From Kineosporia rhizophila (GTDB taxonomy: Bacteria > Actinomycetota > Actinomycetes > Actinomycetales > Kineosporiaceae), in assembly GCF_021277265.1 (NCBI RefSeq), contig NZ_JAJSOH010000001.1, positions 248,001 through 312,000 on the forward strand: a DNA stretch of 64,000 nt, given 5' to 3'. Made by a program: the position numbers and the translations under genes. Below, one piece after another: positions 1 to 8,643 of this stretch; the first letter of the stretch is position 1, and the number at the start of each line of letters is the position of its first letter. The notes under the pieces were generated by a model. That model did no database searches, was not told the DNA's origin, and saw only the letters and a program-made list of their open reading frames with translations.

Positions 1-1
1 G

Positions 2-328
2 GCCGAAAGACCGCTTCTGGACTACAGCCTGGGCCCCGAGTTCCTACCGTCGCTGGACGCTCTGGAAGGGGTTTCGCGCAGCAAGGTGCTAGACGTCCTG
101 GTCGAGGTACTCACCGGCCGGGCCGAGACCATGACCTCCCGAGACCTGCACCGGCTACGCCGAGGGCTGGGCGGGAACGATGCACCGGTGCAGCGCGAGG
201 ACGGGGCGGTCTGCTGGCGGGTCTCGCTGCAGAACAACAGCCCTTCGGCCCGGCGGTTGCACTACTGGCGCTCGCCGGAGGGGATCGAGTTGTCGCGGGT
301 CGTGGTGCACGACGACTACGAACCCTGA
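2..328 (+). CDS. C-terminal part of an unrecognised protein (5' end outside window)
   Basis: The frame is open from the window edge to a TGA at 326-328, giving the last 108 residues of a longer protein. The tail is basic in the middle (a run of Arg around RDLHRLRRGLGG), followed by a WRVSLQ segment and an HYWRSPEGIELSRVV segment that could form beta strands. The first in-frame ATG is at 86, but the open frame continues upstream in coding-like composition, so the true start is probably outside. I do not recognise the family and assign no function. Confidence 0.55.
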   Translation, partial: AERPLLDYSLGPEFLPSLDALEGVSRSKVLDVLVEVLTGRAETMTSRDLHRLRRGLGGNDAPVQREDGAVCWRVSLQNNSPSARRLHYWRSPEGIELSRVVVHDDYEP

Positions 329-373
329 GATCGGCCACGTAATCCTCGACGTGCAGCCGCATACGATCTGCCC

Positions 374-820
374 ATGATCTCGATCCGTCCTGCCGAGACC
401 GCAGACCACAGCACCCTGCTGGCCATCTGGCGCCGGGCCGTCGAAGCCACCCATCATTTCCTTACCCCCGCGGACATCGACGCATTAGCGCTTGATGTGG
501 AGACGTACCTACCGCAGTTCCCTGACCTCCGTGTCGCTGCAGATACGGAAACGTCTTTCGTCGTCGGCTTCGTCGCTGTCGACGGCGACTTCATCGATGC
601 GCTGTTCGTGGACACGTCCGCTCAGGGACGAGGCGTAGGAACGAAGCTGCTGGCGTCGGCCACGACCGGTCGTGATCTCGTGCGGGTAGACGTCAACGAG
701 CAGAATCCCTCGGCTCTCGCCTTCTACGCTGCCCGGGGTTTCTCGGTGGTTGCCCGGTCGGAGACCGACGGCCAAGGGCGCCCCTTCCCTCTTCTCCACC
801 TGCAGCGCAGGTTCGAGTAA
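374..820 (+). CDS. yjaB: GNAT N-acetyltransferase, YjaB type
   Basis: A 148-residue acetyl-CoA-dependent N-acetyltransferase, probably cytosolic. It follows the layout of E. coli YjaB throughout: an IRPAE start, an IWRRAVEATHHFL segment matching the YjaB IWCRSVDATHDFL region, an IDALFVD strand, the acetyl-CoA loop QGRGVGTKLL around residue 79, and VDVNEQNPSALAFYAARGF near the C terminus. Length equals the family norm. The acceptor substrate of this family is not settled, so the substrate here is unknown. There is no strong ribosome binding site before the ATG; the gene begins 45 bases after the preceding stop. Confidence 0.85.
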   Translation: MISIRPAETADHSTLLAIWRRAVEATHHFLTPADIDALALDVETYLPQFPDLRVAADTETSFVVGFVAVDGDFIDALFVDTSAQGRGVGTKLLASATTGRDLVRVDVNEQNPSALAFYAARGFSVVARSETDGQGRPFPLLHLQRRFE

Positions 821-857
821 GTGGTGCCCGCTCCGGCGGAAGCGAAGCCGGACCTGG

Positions 858-1499
858 TCAGGCCATGTGCATACGGCGGTCGTTCGCGACGACGATCTGC
901 TGGTGCGGGACCCTGCGCTCGATGCTGGTCGCCGTAGCCGCACTGTGCTGCTGGGTGACCCGTTCGATGGCCTCAGCCTTCAGACGCGCAACCCGGGGCA
1001 GCGCGAACTCCTTGTCGTAGGAGAGCGGGAGGGCGGCTGCCTCGCTGGCCGCGATCGCATGGCTGATCGCCCGCCACTGCAGCTCCGTCATGGGTTCGTC
1101 CAGTTCGCCGCGGTTACGGGCCGCGGTGAACCATTCCAGCGCCTCGGAGTAGGTCAGGAGGAAGCTGCGGCGCCAGAGCTGGTCGTGGACCGTGGCGCGC
1201 ACCGGGAGGTAGCCGGTGCCCCACTGCCTGGCCAGGAGGAACAGGCCCAGGTTGGCGGCCTCCAGGTGCGCGGGCGGGGCCAGCCGGCCTGCGGCCCGGA
1301 GACTGACCTGGTCGGCGGTCACGTGCATCCGGACCAGGGCCTGGTTGATGTGGCTGGGCGGTGTGGCCTCACGAATCGCGAAGAACCGGTGCTGGATCGA
1401 CTCTTCGTAGGCATTCACGTACCGCTTGATACGCCGGGTGCCGAAATGTGTACCGAGAGCGCCGGACAATGTCCTCCCCAATCCCCGGAGCGCACTCAT
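858..1499 (-). CDS. hypothetical protein, 213 residues
   Basis: The predicted protein is soluble, mostly helical and rich in Arg and Ala, with no signal peptide or membrane segment. Segments such as HINQALVRMHVTADQVSLRA and LQWRAISHAIAASEAAALPL look like amphipathic helices. I do not recognise the family. It is convergent with the preceding acetyltransferase (37 bp between stops) and divergent from the Hsp20 gene. Support for coding is the uninterrupted frame of 640 bases, coding-like third-position GC, and the absence of a better frame on the other strand. Confidence 0.55.
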   Translation of the reverse strand: MSALRGLGRTLSGALGTHFGTRRIKRYVNAYEESIQHRFFAIREATPPSHINQALVRMHVTADQVSLRAAGRLAPPAHLEAANLGLFLLARQWGTGYLPVRATVHDQLWRRSFLLTYSEALEWFTAARNRGELDEPMTELQWRAISHAIAASEAAALPLSYDKEFALPRVARLKAEAIERVTQQHSAATATSIERRVPHQQIVVANDRRMHMA

Positions 1500-1848
1500 G
1501 CATCTCCGGCCCCAAAGGGAGTTATAGCGCGCCTGCGCACCTATCGGGCCGATCCGATCTCAATCGTTACGCCACCCGGGGGTCACGCACCACAGATGGT
1601 GCCCGGCACACTCTACTGAGTGAAGGCGCAGCGGCCGGTGGCTCCGTCCAGGCCCCAAGCACGCCCGAAGCCCGGGAGACGCTGCGGCAGTGCATCTCTG
1701 GACCCGTTCGGGGGACCGAAAAGCTTGCACGCGGACCCCGGTCTTGCTATATCAATAGTGCCGCCCGCGAGGCACCGGCCCCGCTGAGCGGCCCGGGATG
1801 ACCGTGCAGACACAGTGTCAGGGTTTCTGTAGACGGAGGTGGTTCGCC
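1500..1848. other. intergenic region upstream of hsp20
   Basis: No convincing gene lies in this 349-base stretch between the divergent hypothetical gene and hsp20. It contains the candidate hsp20 promoter listed separately and an 11-base palindrome GACAC-A-GTGTC at 1809-1819, between the likely transcription start and the ribosome binding site. Confidence 0.5.
1725..1753 (+). promoter_or_regulatory. candidate hsp20 promoter
   Basis: TTGCAC at 1725-1730 and TATATC at 1748-1753 are separated by 17 bases, close to the -35/-10 layout of a primary sigma factor. Transcription would start near 1760, leaving a leader of about 90 bases that includes the palindrome at 1809-1819. I see no CIRCE element or obvious HAIR box, so the heat-shock regulator is not identified. 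Confidence 0.45.
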
Positions 1849-2268
1849 ATGCTTGTCCGCACCGATCCTTTCCGTGAGCTGGATCGTCTCACCGAGCAGT
1901 TCTTCGGCACGACCGCACGACCTGCGGTCATGCCGATGGACGCCTGGCGTGAGGGGGACAACTTCTACCTGGAGTTCGATCTGCCGGGGATCGACCCCGC
2001 ATCGATCGACCTGGACCTCGAGCGCAACGCACTGACCGTGCGGGCCGAGCGTCCGATGACGGAGGTCCAGGGCCAGCACCTGGTCTCCGAGCGTCCTCGG
2101 GGCGTGTTCAGTCGCCAGGTGATCCTGGGCGACAACCTCGACACCGAGCAGATGACAGCACATTACGAGGCCGGCGTGCTGCGGCTGCAGGTGCCGGTCG
2201 CCGAGAAGGCCAAGCCACGCAAGATCGCCATCAACACGGCGTCCGACCGCCAGGCCATCAGCGCCTGA
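1849..2268 (+). CDS. Hsp20/alpha-crystallin small heat-shock protein
   Basis: A 139-residue cytosolic holdase chaperone that keeps unfolding proteins soluble. After a short N-terminal arm ([12 protein letters not shown]) comes the alpha-crystallin domain with the classic [19 protein letters not shown] beta sandwich, LTVRAERP, a [10 protein letters not shown] strand and the GVLRLQVPV motif. The C-terminal tail has AKPRKIAI, a form of the I-x-I anchor that binds a neighbouring subunit. An upstream in-frame ATG exists at 1798, but ATG 1849 is preceded by GGAGGT at 1835-1840 at good spacing and starts the family-like sequence MLVRTDPF, so I chose it. Confidence 0.93.
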   Translation: MLVRTDPFRELDRLTEQFFGTTARPAVMPMDAWREGDNFYLEFDLPGIDPASIDLDLERNALTVRAERPMTEVQGQHLVSERPRGVFSRQVILGDNLDTEQMTAHYEAGVLRLQVPVAEKAKPRKIAINTASDRQAISA

Positions 2269-2275
2269 ACCGGCC

Positions 2276-2563
2276 TTGGACTCCTCGGCCGAGGGCCGGG
2301 CCGGCGGCCCACCTTCGGGCACCGCGACCGTCGGCGACGCGTTCGTGCACCTGGTCTACGAAGACGAGGAACTGCTGCGCGCCGAGTTCGACGAGATCGT
2401 GGCTGCTCTGAAAGTTGTTCCGCCGCAGTTCAACTCTCCGTGTCCGACCACATTGTTCTGTGGTGCAGGCCGCTGTTTCGATCACCGGGAGGCCGCTCTT
2501 CCAATCCACGCCGATGACCCCGAGCGAAGAACGCCACTCCCCAAGGAGCGCTCTCCCCCGTGA
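2276..2563 (+). CDS. possible small hypothetical protein or gene remnant
   Basis: The frame starts with TTG 7 bases after hsp20 and could encode up to 95 residues. The middle section, GDAFVHLVYEDEELLRAEFDEIVAALK, looks like real protein and resembles small actinobacterial hypothetical proteins with an ELLRAEFDEIVAA helix. Sequence after about residue 48 looks random (CPTTLFCGAGRCFDHRE), so this may be a frameshifted or decaying copy. No ribosome binding site decides the start. A strong terminator at 2687 would end this transcript and hsp20. Confidence 0.3.
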   Translation: MDSSAEGRAGGPPSGTATVGDAFVHLVYEDEELLRAEFDEIVAALKVVPPQFNSPCPTTLFCGAGRCFDHREAALPIHADDPERRTPLPKERSPP

Positions 2564-2948
2564 TTTTCGAAGCGGTCAGCAGGTTTTCTGATGAAGGGTG
2601 GTGATGTGCTGAGATCGATCGCAAGGTCGTCAACGCGCCGCATGCTTCACCTCGGCTGCGGCGGATCGGAAATGTGAGTTGCTGGCGAGCGGGTGCGGCG
2701 AATTCGGCCGCACCCGCTCTTCGTGTCCCAGGCCGGGCCTTCCGTTGCTTTATGCAACCACCGCCTCGGCGCGCTGTTCGAATGCCCGCTCAGTCGGAAG
2801 ACTTACGACAGCCGTCCGCGCGATCGACCCAGTCGTCGGTCACGCATTGCAATCTCGAGTTGCCGCCACCAGCGATGCCTATTTAGGTATCAAACGGGCA
2901 CCTGACTGCCCGCGATCCGGCGGACAACTCTTGCGGAGGAATGACGTG
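2564..2948. other. intergenic region with terminator and lipoprotein leader
   Basis: I see no supported gene in this stretch. A long frame reads through it into the lipoprotein gene, but its first 90 codons do not look like protein and the lipoprotein has a clear start at 2949. It holds the hairpin at 2687-2719 and the ribosome binding site GGAGGA at 2935-2940. Confidence 0.5.
2687..2719 (+). terminator. hairpin terminator after hsp20 region
   Basis: Thirteen-base perfect stem, GAGCGGGTGCGGC at 2687-2699 and its complement at 2707-2719, with a 7-base loop (GAATTCG), followed by TTCGTGT. The stem is strong enough to end transcription from the hsp20 side. Confidence 0.7.
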
Positions 2949-3464
2949 ATGTTTCGGGTGCGGTCCAAGCGCTCCGTCCTGCAGGCGGCGGTAGCGATCC
3001 CGATGGCGGCGCTGCTGCTGACCGGTTGCGGTGACGAGGCGGAAGCGGAGCCGGAGGCAGCCCCGGCCACCAGTCAGGCCACCGAGACCAGTTCGGCCGC
3101 CACCGACGAGACCCAGCCCTCACCGTCGTCCTCAGCGACCCTCAAGAGCAACGAAGAGCTGGCCAGCGACATGCAGGAGCAGCTGAAACTGGCTGCCGAA
3201 CAAGGCGGTTCCGCCCAGCTCGGCGCCGTGACCTGTGAGGCCGTGCGCGGGTTCATGATGACGGCCGACGAGGTGGCCGACAAGGAGGCGGTGAGCCAGG
3301 CGGCCGGCGACCTGCTGACCCCGATCCTGGAGGGTGCGAGCTCGGCCGACGAGAGCGTGAAGGCCTCCGACCTGGACAGCACCACCAAGAAGGAGTGCTC
3401 CGACCAGCGTCAGGAACTTCTGAAGGCCACCGACGCCAAGAGCCTGGAGTCCCTCACCAAGTGA
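2949..3464 (+). CDS. secreted lipoprotein of unknown function
   Basis: A 171-residue predicted lipoprotein. The N terminus has a charged region (MFRVRSKRS), a hydrophobic stretch and the lipobox LLTGC with the lipidated Cys at residue 27. It is followed by a Glu/Ala/Thr/Ser-rich linker (about residues 29-68), typical of actinobacterial lipoproteins crossing the cell wall, and a helical C-terminal domain with two Cys residues (in VTCEAVRG and KKECSDQ) that could form a disulfide. Start choice: ATG 2949 lies 8 bases after GGAGGA; a GTG one codon earlier is an alternative. No enzyme motif is recognised. It converges on the ROK regulator across a shared hairpin. Confidence 0.8.
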   Translation: MFRVRSKRSVLQAAVAIPMAALLLTGCGDEAEAEPEAAPATSQATETSSAATDETQPSPSSSATLKSNEELASDMQEQLKLAAEQGGSAQLGAVTCEAVRGFMMTADEVADKEAVSQAAGDLLTPILEGASSADESVKASDLDSTTKKECSDQRQELLKATDAKSLESLTK

Positions 3465-3470
3465 GCCGCC

Positions 3471-3523
3471 GCCTGGGCATCGTCAGACCGCAGCAGAAGC
3501 CAGCGGCCCGACGATGCCCAGGC
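3471..3523. terminator. bidirectional terminator between convergent genes
   Basis: Perfect 14-base inverted repeat, GCCTGGGCATCGTC at 3471-3484 and its complement at 3510-3523, with a 25-base loop. The right arm lies inside the last codons of the ROK gene, so the hairpin probably serves both convergent transcripts. Confidence 0.55.
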
Positions 3524-4688
3524 TGAGCCGCTCATCGACGGCCCGCGGGCTCAGCACCCGCCGCAGGGCCAGCACCGCCGTTCCCCGAGCCCCGGAATCA
3601 GCACCGTGGCTGGCGACCAGAACATCGAGGTCACGAGCGGCCACAGTGGTGGCGTCCCGGTAAAGGGTCTCCCGCAGCCCAGCCACCAGCAGGTCGTAGG
3701 CGGGCGCCATGTCCCCGCCGACCACGATCACCGCCGGGTCCAGCAAGGTGACCGCAGCCGCCAGAACCTCGCCGATGGCCTGCCCGCTGCCTCGAATAGC
3801 CCGGCGGGCCGCAACATCGCCTTCCAGGGCCAGCGCAACGACGTCGCGCACGTGTGAGACCGAACGCCCTTGGGCAGCCAGGTCCCGCACGAGCGCCCAT
3901 CCGCCCGCCACCGCCTCGAGGCAACCGGTCTCCCCGCACCGGCACGGCACGTCCGAGGCACCGCGGTACTTCACGTGCCCGATGTCGCCGGCCGCGCCGC
4001 GGGCCCCGTGCTGCAGCACCCCACCGGCCACGATCCCCGCGCCCAGCCCGGTCGACGCCTTGACGATCAGGGCGTCCCGGTAGCGCGTGAGGTGATCGTC
4101 CAGCTCGGCCAGAGCGATCACGTTGGTGTCGTTCTCGATCACCACCGGCGCCGACGACAGCGCGGCGAAGTACGGCGCGATCGGCACCCCGTTCCAGCCG
4201 CGCATGATCGCCGAGTTCAGGCTCGTTCCGGCCACCGGGTCCACGGTGCCGGGGATGCTGACCCCGATCCCCAGGACATCCGCAGCGTCACGCCCGGTGC
4301 CTACGAGTAGCTGACGCAGGCGTTCAACTGCGAGCGGCATCACATCGTCAGGACCCAGTCCAACTTCCTGTTCATGTTCGTCAGCGCCCAGAACCCGCCC
4401 GGCGAGGTCACACACCGTGAACTGAGCGCGGCTGCGTCCGATGGCGGCAGCCAGGACGAGCCCGGCCCCGGCTTCGAACTCAAGACGTTTGGGAGGACGT
4501 CCGACGCCGACTCCCGGCGCTTCCGTCTCACTCACGAGCCGGGCCCCGACCAGCGCATCCACCCTGGCCGCGACCGCTGTACGGGACAGTCCGGTCATCC
4601 GGGCGACGTCCGCCCGGGAGTGCGCCTCTCCGTCCCGGACCAGCTGAAGTACATCACCAGCTGTGACCGGCGACACAGCGCCACTCAC
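3483..4688 (-). CDS. ROK family transcriptional regulator
   Basis: A 401-residue sugar-responsive repressor. The winged-helix DNA-binding domain spans about residues 10-60 (ADVARMTGLSRTAVAARVDALV). The ROK domain follows, with VIENDTNVIALAE (Asp187), His238 and the zinc motif CRCGETGCLEA with Cys249, Cys251 and Cys256. The first phosphate-binding loop reads AAIGRSRAQFTV instead of the kinase DxGGT, so it should bind but not phosphorylate sugars, as in NagC/Mlc/XylR-type regulators. It is divergent from edd-eda with a 15-base palindrome between them, so it probably represses the Entner-Doudoroff genes and itself. The start is GTG 4688, behind a GGGGGAGG stretch. Confidence 0.88.
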   Translation of the reverse strand: MSGAVSPVTAGDVLQLVRDGEAHSRADVARMTGLSRTAVAARVDALVGARLVSETEAPGVGVGRPPKRLEFEAGAGLVLAAAIGRSRAQFTVCDLAGRVLGADEHEQEVGLGPDDVMPLAVERLRQLLVGTGRDAADVLGIGVSIPGTVDPVAGTSLNSAIMRGWNGVPIAPYFAALSSAPVVIENDTNVIALAELDDHLTRYRDALIVKASTGLGAGIVAGGVLQHGARGAAGDIGHVKYRGASDVPCRCGETGCLEAVAGGWALVRDLAAQGRSVSHVRDVVALALEGDVAARRAIRGSGQAIGEVLAAAVTLLDPAVIVVGGDMAPAYDLLVAGLRETLYRDATTVAARDLDVLVASHGADSGARGTAVLALRRVLSPRAVDERLSLGIVGPLASAAV

Positions 4689-4733
4689 ACGACCGCCTCC
4701 CCCACCGTCTCCACGCGTTCACTCTAATTTAGC

Positions 4734-4748
4734 TTTTGAAAATCAAAA
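4734..4748. promoter_or_regulatory. candidate ROK operator between the regulator and edd
   Basis: TTTTGA-AAA-TCAAAA is a perfect 6-3-6 palindrome in an unusually AT-rich patch. It sits 46 bases from the ROK start and 41 from the edd start. ROK repressors bind AT-rich palindromes. A TAGGCT hexamer at 4777-4782, seven bases before the edd ATG, would give a leaderless edd mRNA. Confidence 0.5.
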
Positions 4749-4789
4749 CCCCTGTACTCCGAAGACCAAACCGGCTTAGGCTCCCCGCC

Positions 4790-6706
4790 ATGACCGGACC
4801 CACCGGGCCCATCCCGGCCATCCAGGAGATCACCGCCCGCATCGCGCGCCGTTCAGAGCCGACCCGCACCGCGTACCTCGAGCGGGTCTCCGAGGCCATC
4901 GCGTCCGGCACCTCGCGGGCCCGTCTCGGCTGCGCGAACCTCGCGCACGGGTTCGCCGCCAGCGACCCCGACGAGAAGCTGGTGCTGCGCGCCAACACCA
5001 AGCCGAACATCGCGATCGTCTCCGCGTACAACGACCTGCTCTCCGCCCACAAGCCGTTCGAGAACTACCCGGCGCGGATCAAGAAGGCGGTCGTGCGGGC
5101 GCACGGCATCGCGCAGTTCGCCGGTGGTGTGCCGGCCATGTGTGACGGGATCACCCAGGGCCGCGACGGCATGCAGCTGTCGCTGTTCAGCCGCGACGTG
5201 ATCGCCATGTCCGCGGCGGTGGCCCTGTCCCACGAGATGTTCGACGGCGCCGTCATGCTCGGCGTCTGCGACAAGATCGTTCCTGGCCTGCTGATCGGCG
5301 CCCTGGCCTTCGGTCACCTGCCCACCGTCCTGATCCCGGCCGGTCCCATGACCAGTGGCATCCCCAACGGTGAGAAGGCGCGGATCCGCAAGCTCTTCGA
5401 ACAGGGGCTGGTCGACCGCGAGACGCTGCTGGACACCGAGGCCGCCTCGTACCACGGCCCCGGCACGTGCACGTTCTACGGCACCGCCAACTCCAACCAG
5501 CTGCTGATGGAGATCATGGGCCTGCACCTGCCGGGTGCGAGCCTGCCCAACCCCGGCACGGAGCTGCGCGACGCGCTCACCGACGCGGCCGCCGCGCGCG
5601 TCACCAGCATCACGTCCCAGGGCTCCGAGTACACGCCCATCGCCCACGTGATCGACGAAAAGGCAGTCGTCAACGGGGTCGTGGGCCTGCTGGCCACGGG
5701 CGGCTCCACCAACCACACCATCCACCTGGTGGCCATCGCCCGCGCCGCCGGCATCGCTCTGACGTGGGACGACATCAGTGATTTAGGACGAGTCGTCCCC
5801 CTGTTGTCGCGCATCTACCCCAATGGTTCGGCGGACGTAAACCACTTCCATGCCGCCGGGGGCATCGGCCTGCTGATCCACGAACTGCTGAACGCAGGGC
5901 TCCTGCACGACGACGTCCAGACGGTCGCCGGTCCTGGGCTGCGGCGGTACACCGAGGAGCCGGTGGTCATCGACGGCACGCTGGAATGGCGCCCGGGCCC
6001 CACCAAGACGCTGGACCGCGACGTGCTGCGCCCAGTGAGCGATCCGTTCTCCCCCGAGGGCGGCGTGCGCATCATGCACGGCAACCTCGGCCAAGCCGTC
6101 GTCAAGGTTTCCGCCGTGGCCGCCGAGCACCAGGTCATCACCGCACCGGCCCGGGTCTTCGAGACCGACAAGGGCTTCCTGACCGCCTTCCGGTCCGGCG
6201 AACTCGACGGGGATGTCGTGGTCGTCATCCGGCAGCAGGGCCCGGCCGCCAACGGCATGCCCGAGCTGCACGGCCTGACCTCCGCTCTGGCCCTCATGCA
6301 GGACCGCGGTCAGCGGGTGGCGCTGGTGACCGACGGACGGATGTCCGGCGCCTCGGGCGCGATCCCGGCGGCCATCCACGTCACCCCGGAAGCGGCCTTC
6401 GGCGGTCCGATCGCCCGGGTCCAGGACGGCGACGTGATCACGCTCGACTGCACCACCAGCACCCTGCTCGTGGACGTGGACCAGGCCGAGTTCGCCGCCC
6501 GCCCGGCCGTCACCAACACCGCCCCGCCGGCCTTCGGCGCCGGCCGCGAACTGTTCGCCGCGTTCCGCGCCACGGTCGGCCCGGCCGACCTGGGCGCCAG
6601 CGTGTTCGGCGACGCCCTCGGCATGACCACCGCCCCCGCCGAACCCGCCGAACCCGCCACCCCCGGCATCACCACGTACGAATCCAGCGAAAGACTGCCC
6701 GCATGA
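4790..6706 (+). CDS. edd: 6-phosphogluconate dehydratase
   Basis: A 638-residue enzyme that dehydrates 6-phospho-D-gluconate to 2-keto-3-deoxy-6-phosphogluconate (EC 4.2.1.12), first committed step of the Entner-Doudoroff pathway. It is an IlvD/Edd family protein with the marks [48 protein letters not shown] and [14 protein letters not shown]. Cys160 and Cys227 match the positions of iron-sulfur ligands in the family. The length is slightly above the usual 600-610, mainly from a longer N terminus and a Pro/Glu-rich tail. ATG 4790 is chosen over an upstream in-frame ATG (4736) because the latter lies in the operator. There is no Shine-Dalgarno; a leaderless start is likely. It overlaps eda by ATGA. 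Confidence 0.95.
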   Translation: MTGPTGPIPAIQEITARIARRSEPTRTAYLERVSEAIASGTSRARLGCANLAHGFAASDPDEKLVLRANTKPNIAIVSAYNDLLSAHKPFENYPARIKKAVVRAHGIAQFAGGVPAMCDGITQGRDGMQLSLFSRDVIAMSAAVALSHEMFDGAVMLGVCDKIVPGLLIGALAFGHLPTVLIPAGPMTSGIPNGEKARIRKLFEQGLVDRETLLDTEAASYHGPGTCTFYGTANSNQLLMEIMGLHLPGASLPNPGTELRDALTDAAAARVTSITSQGSEYTPIAHVIDEKAVVNGVVGLLATGGSTNHTIHLVAIARAAGIALTWDDISDLGRVVPLLSRIYPNGSADVNHFHAAGGIGLLIHELLNAGLLHDDVQTVAGPGLRRYTEEPVVIDGTLEWRPGPTKTLDRDVLRPVSDPFSPEGGVRIMHGNLGQAVVKVSAVAAEHQVITAPARVFETDKGFLTAFRSGELDGDVVVVIRQQGPAANGMPELHGLTSALALMQDRGQRVALVTDGRMSGASGAIPAAIHVTPEAAFGGPIARVQDGDVITLDCTTSTLLVDVDQAEFAARPAVTNTAPPAFGAGRELFAAFRATVGPADLGASVFGDALGMTTAPAEPAEPATPGITTYESSERLPA

Positions 6707-7359
6707 CCGCCGTTGAGGCCACCCCCGTCTCCACCACCACCTCGATCCTCGACATCGCCCCGGTCATCCCGGTCGTCGTCGTGGAAGACGTCACCAGCGC
6801 CGTGCCACTGGCCCAGGCCCTCCTGGCCGGGGGCATCGGCGTCATCGAGGTGACCCTGCGCTCGCCGGCCGCCATCGACGCGATCAAGGCCATCGCCGCC
6901 GAGGTCCCCGACATGCACGTCGGCGCCGGCACCGTCTGCTCCGAGCAGCAGGCCGAGGACTCCGCCGCCGCCGGGGCGAAGTTCCTGGTCAGCCCGGGCA
7001 GCACCGACCGTCTCCTCGACGGCTTCGCCCGGGTCGGTCTGCCCTTCCTGGCCGGCTGCGCCACGCCCTCGGACATGATGCGCCTGATCGAGCGCGGCCT
7101 GACCGAGGCCAAGCTCTTCCCGGCCACCGTGGTCGGCGGCACGGCCATGCTCAAGGCCGCCGCCGGCCCCCTGCCCCAGCTGCGCTTCTGCCCGACCGGC
7201 GGCATCACCCCCGAGACCGCGCCGGACTTCCTGGCCCTGCCCAACGTCGGCTGCGTCGGCGGCACCTGGCTCACCCCCAAAGAGGCGGTGCGCAACGCCG
7301 ACTGGCAGGAGATCACCTCCCTGGCGGCCGCAACGCAGGAACTACGCCGGGCCGGCTAG
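6703..7359 (+). CDS. eda: KDPG aldolase (2-dehydro-3-deoxy-phosphogluconate aldolase)
   Basis: A 218-residue class I aldolase splitting KDPG into pyruvate and glyceraldehyde 3-phosphate (EC 4.1.2.14), completing the Entner-Doudoroff pathway started by edd. The TIM-barrel signatures are present: [20 protein letters not shown] with catalytic Glu49, [17 protein letters not shown], and [11 protein letters not shown] with the Schiff-base Lys137, then FCPTGGITP for phosphate binding. The start overlaps the edd stop in ATGA, implying translational coupling. A strong hairpin follows the stop, so edd-eda is a closed two-gene operon. Confidence 0.95.
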   Translation: MTAVEATPVSTTTSILDIAPVIPVVVVEDVTSAVPLAQALLAGGIGVIEVTLRSPAAIDAIKAIAAEVPDMHVGAGTVCSEQQAEDSAAAGAKFLVSPGSTDRLLDGFARVGLPFLAGCATPSDMMRLIERGLTEAKLFPATVVGGTAMLKAAAGPLPQLRFCPTGGITPETAPDFLALPNVGCVGGTWLTPKEAVRNADWQEITSLAAATQELRRAG

Positions 7360-7367
7360 ACCACCGC

Positions 7368-7402
7368 GCCGTCGGTCTCCGTTTCGCCCGGAGACCGACG
7401 GC
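7368..7402 (+). terminator. terminator of edd-eda
   Basis: Perfect 14-base stem, GCCGTCGGTCTCCG at 7368-7381 and its complement at 7389-7402, with a 7-base loop, starting 9 bases after the eda stop. No T tract follows, which is usual in high-GC actinobacteria. Confidence 0.8.
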
Positions 7403-7500
7403 CGCCTGCTTCACCCCGCGGAACGGAACAGACCCACGCCCCACGCCGTTGGCGATCTGATAGAACCGTCAACTAAATGGCGACCAGGCTGGAGACACCG

Positions 7501-8517
7501 ATGCGCGCACTGCGGAAGCTCGGATTCCTCACCATCGGGCTGTTCGACGCGGCCGACCCCCGGGCCGGGCACGAGTCGACGCTGCAGATCATCGAGCTCG
7601 GCGAGCAGCTCGGCTTCGACAGCGCGTGGCTGCGGCACCGTCACCTGCAGTTCGGCATCTCCTCGCCGGTCGCCGTGCTGGCGGCCGCCTCGCAGCGCAC
7701 CCGCCGCATCGAACTGGGCACCGCAGTCACCCCGCTGGGCTGGGAAAACCCCCTGCGACTGGCCGAAGACTGGGCCACGGTGGACGTCTTGTCGGGCGGG
7801 CGGCTGAACCCCGGGCTGAGCGTGGGGCCGCCGATGAACTTCGACACGGTCAAGGACGCGCTGTACCCCGACACCGCCGAACAGGAAGATTTCTCGTACC
7901 AGCGGGTGAAGCGGCTGCTCGGCTTCGTCCGTGGCGAGAAGGCCTCCGACTTCAGCGGTGCCCGGGCCTTCGAGGAGTTCTCCGACCAGGTGCAGCCGCA
8001 CTCCGCCGGTCTGGGCGAGCGGCTCTGGTACGGCGGCGGCAGCCTGAGCTCGGCGCGGTGGGCCGGGGAGAACGCGATGAACTTCCTGACCAGCAGCGTG
8101 GTCAAGGCCGAAGACGCCGAGCCCGACTTCGCCCAGATCCAGCTCAGCCACATCCAGGCCTTCCGGGCGGCGCATCCGCTGGGCGCGAAGGCGCGCGTTT
8201 CGCAGGGCCTCGTGGTCATACCGACCGACTCCGCCGGCCCCGAGCAGATTGCGAAGTACCAGGCGTACGTCGACCGGCGCACCCCGCGCACGGCCGAACC
8301 CCAGGGCCCGGCCCGGATGCTGTTCGCCCGCGACCTGATCGGCACCAGCGAGCAGATCGCTGAGCAGCTGCACGCCCACGCCGCCTTCGCCGAGGTCGAC
8401 GAGGTGGCCTTCGCCCTGCCGTTCAGCTTCCAGCACGAGGACTACGTCCAGATCCTCACCGACATGGCCACCCGGCTGGGCCCGGCCCTGGGCTGGAGCA
8501 GTTCCGCCGCGGACTGA
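7501..8517 (+). CDS. LLM class flavin-dependent oxidoreductase
   Basis: A 338-residue bacterial-luciferase-like monooxygenase, expected to use reduced FMN or F420. It has the TIM-barrel start LGFLTIGLFDA, LGFDSAWLRHRHLQFG, the RRIELGTAVTPLGWENPLRLAEDWATVDVLSGGRL region that defines the family, and a long C-terminal helix. The start ATG 7501 follows GGAG at 7491-7494; an in-frame ATG at 7477 has no ribosome binding site. It stands alone between the eda terminator and the helicase gene. Substrate unknown. Confidence 0.85.
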   Translation: MRALRKLGFLTIGLFDAADPRAGHESTLQIIELGEQLGFDSAWLRHRHLQFGISSPVAVLAAASQRTRRIELGTAVTPLGWENPLRLAEDWATVDVLSGGRLNPGLSVGPPMNFDTVKDALYPDTAEQEDFSYQRVKRLLGFVRGEKASDFSGARAFEEFSDQVQPHSAGLGERLWYGGGSLSSARWAGENAMNFLTSSVVKAEDAEPDFAQIQLSHIQAFRAAHPLGAKARVSQGLVVIPTDSAGPEQIAKYQAYVDRRTPRTAEPQGPARMLFARDLIGTSEQIAEQLHAHAAFAEVDEVAFALPFSFQHEDYVQILTDMATRLGPALGWSSSAAD

Positions 8518-8643
8518 ACCGGTCCGCACCCACCCGTTCCGGTTCTGTGACCCACGCCACCCTCAGTTCCGGCCCCGCTCCGGCCGATACCCACCCGATG
8601 AGTGCCGGGCCGGGCCGGACGGGGCGACGACCGAGGGAACAGC

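Noticed and set aside
2679..2948. N-terminal extension of the lipoprotein to 2679
   Set aside because: It would bury the lipobox at residue 117 and crosses the terminator hairpin; the start at 2949 has a ribosome site.
3606..4314. Several open frames on the plus strand opposite the ROK gene
   Set aside because: They are shadows produced by high GC in the third codon position; the minus-strand ROK motifs are clear and the opposite frames are Arg/Pro/Ala-rich without family features.
5986..6702. N-terminal extension of the KDPG aldolase frame back to 5986
   Set aside because: The added residues are Arg/Pro-rich shadow of edd; the aldolase begins at ATG 6703, overlapping the edd stop.
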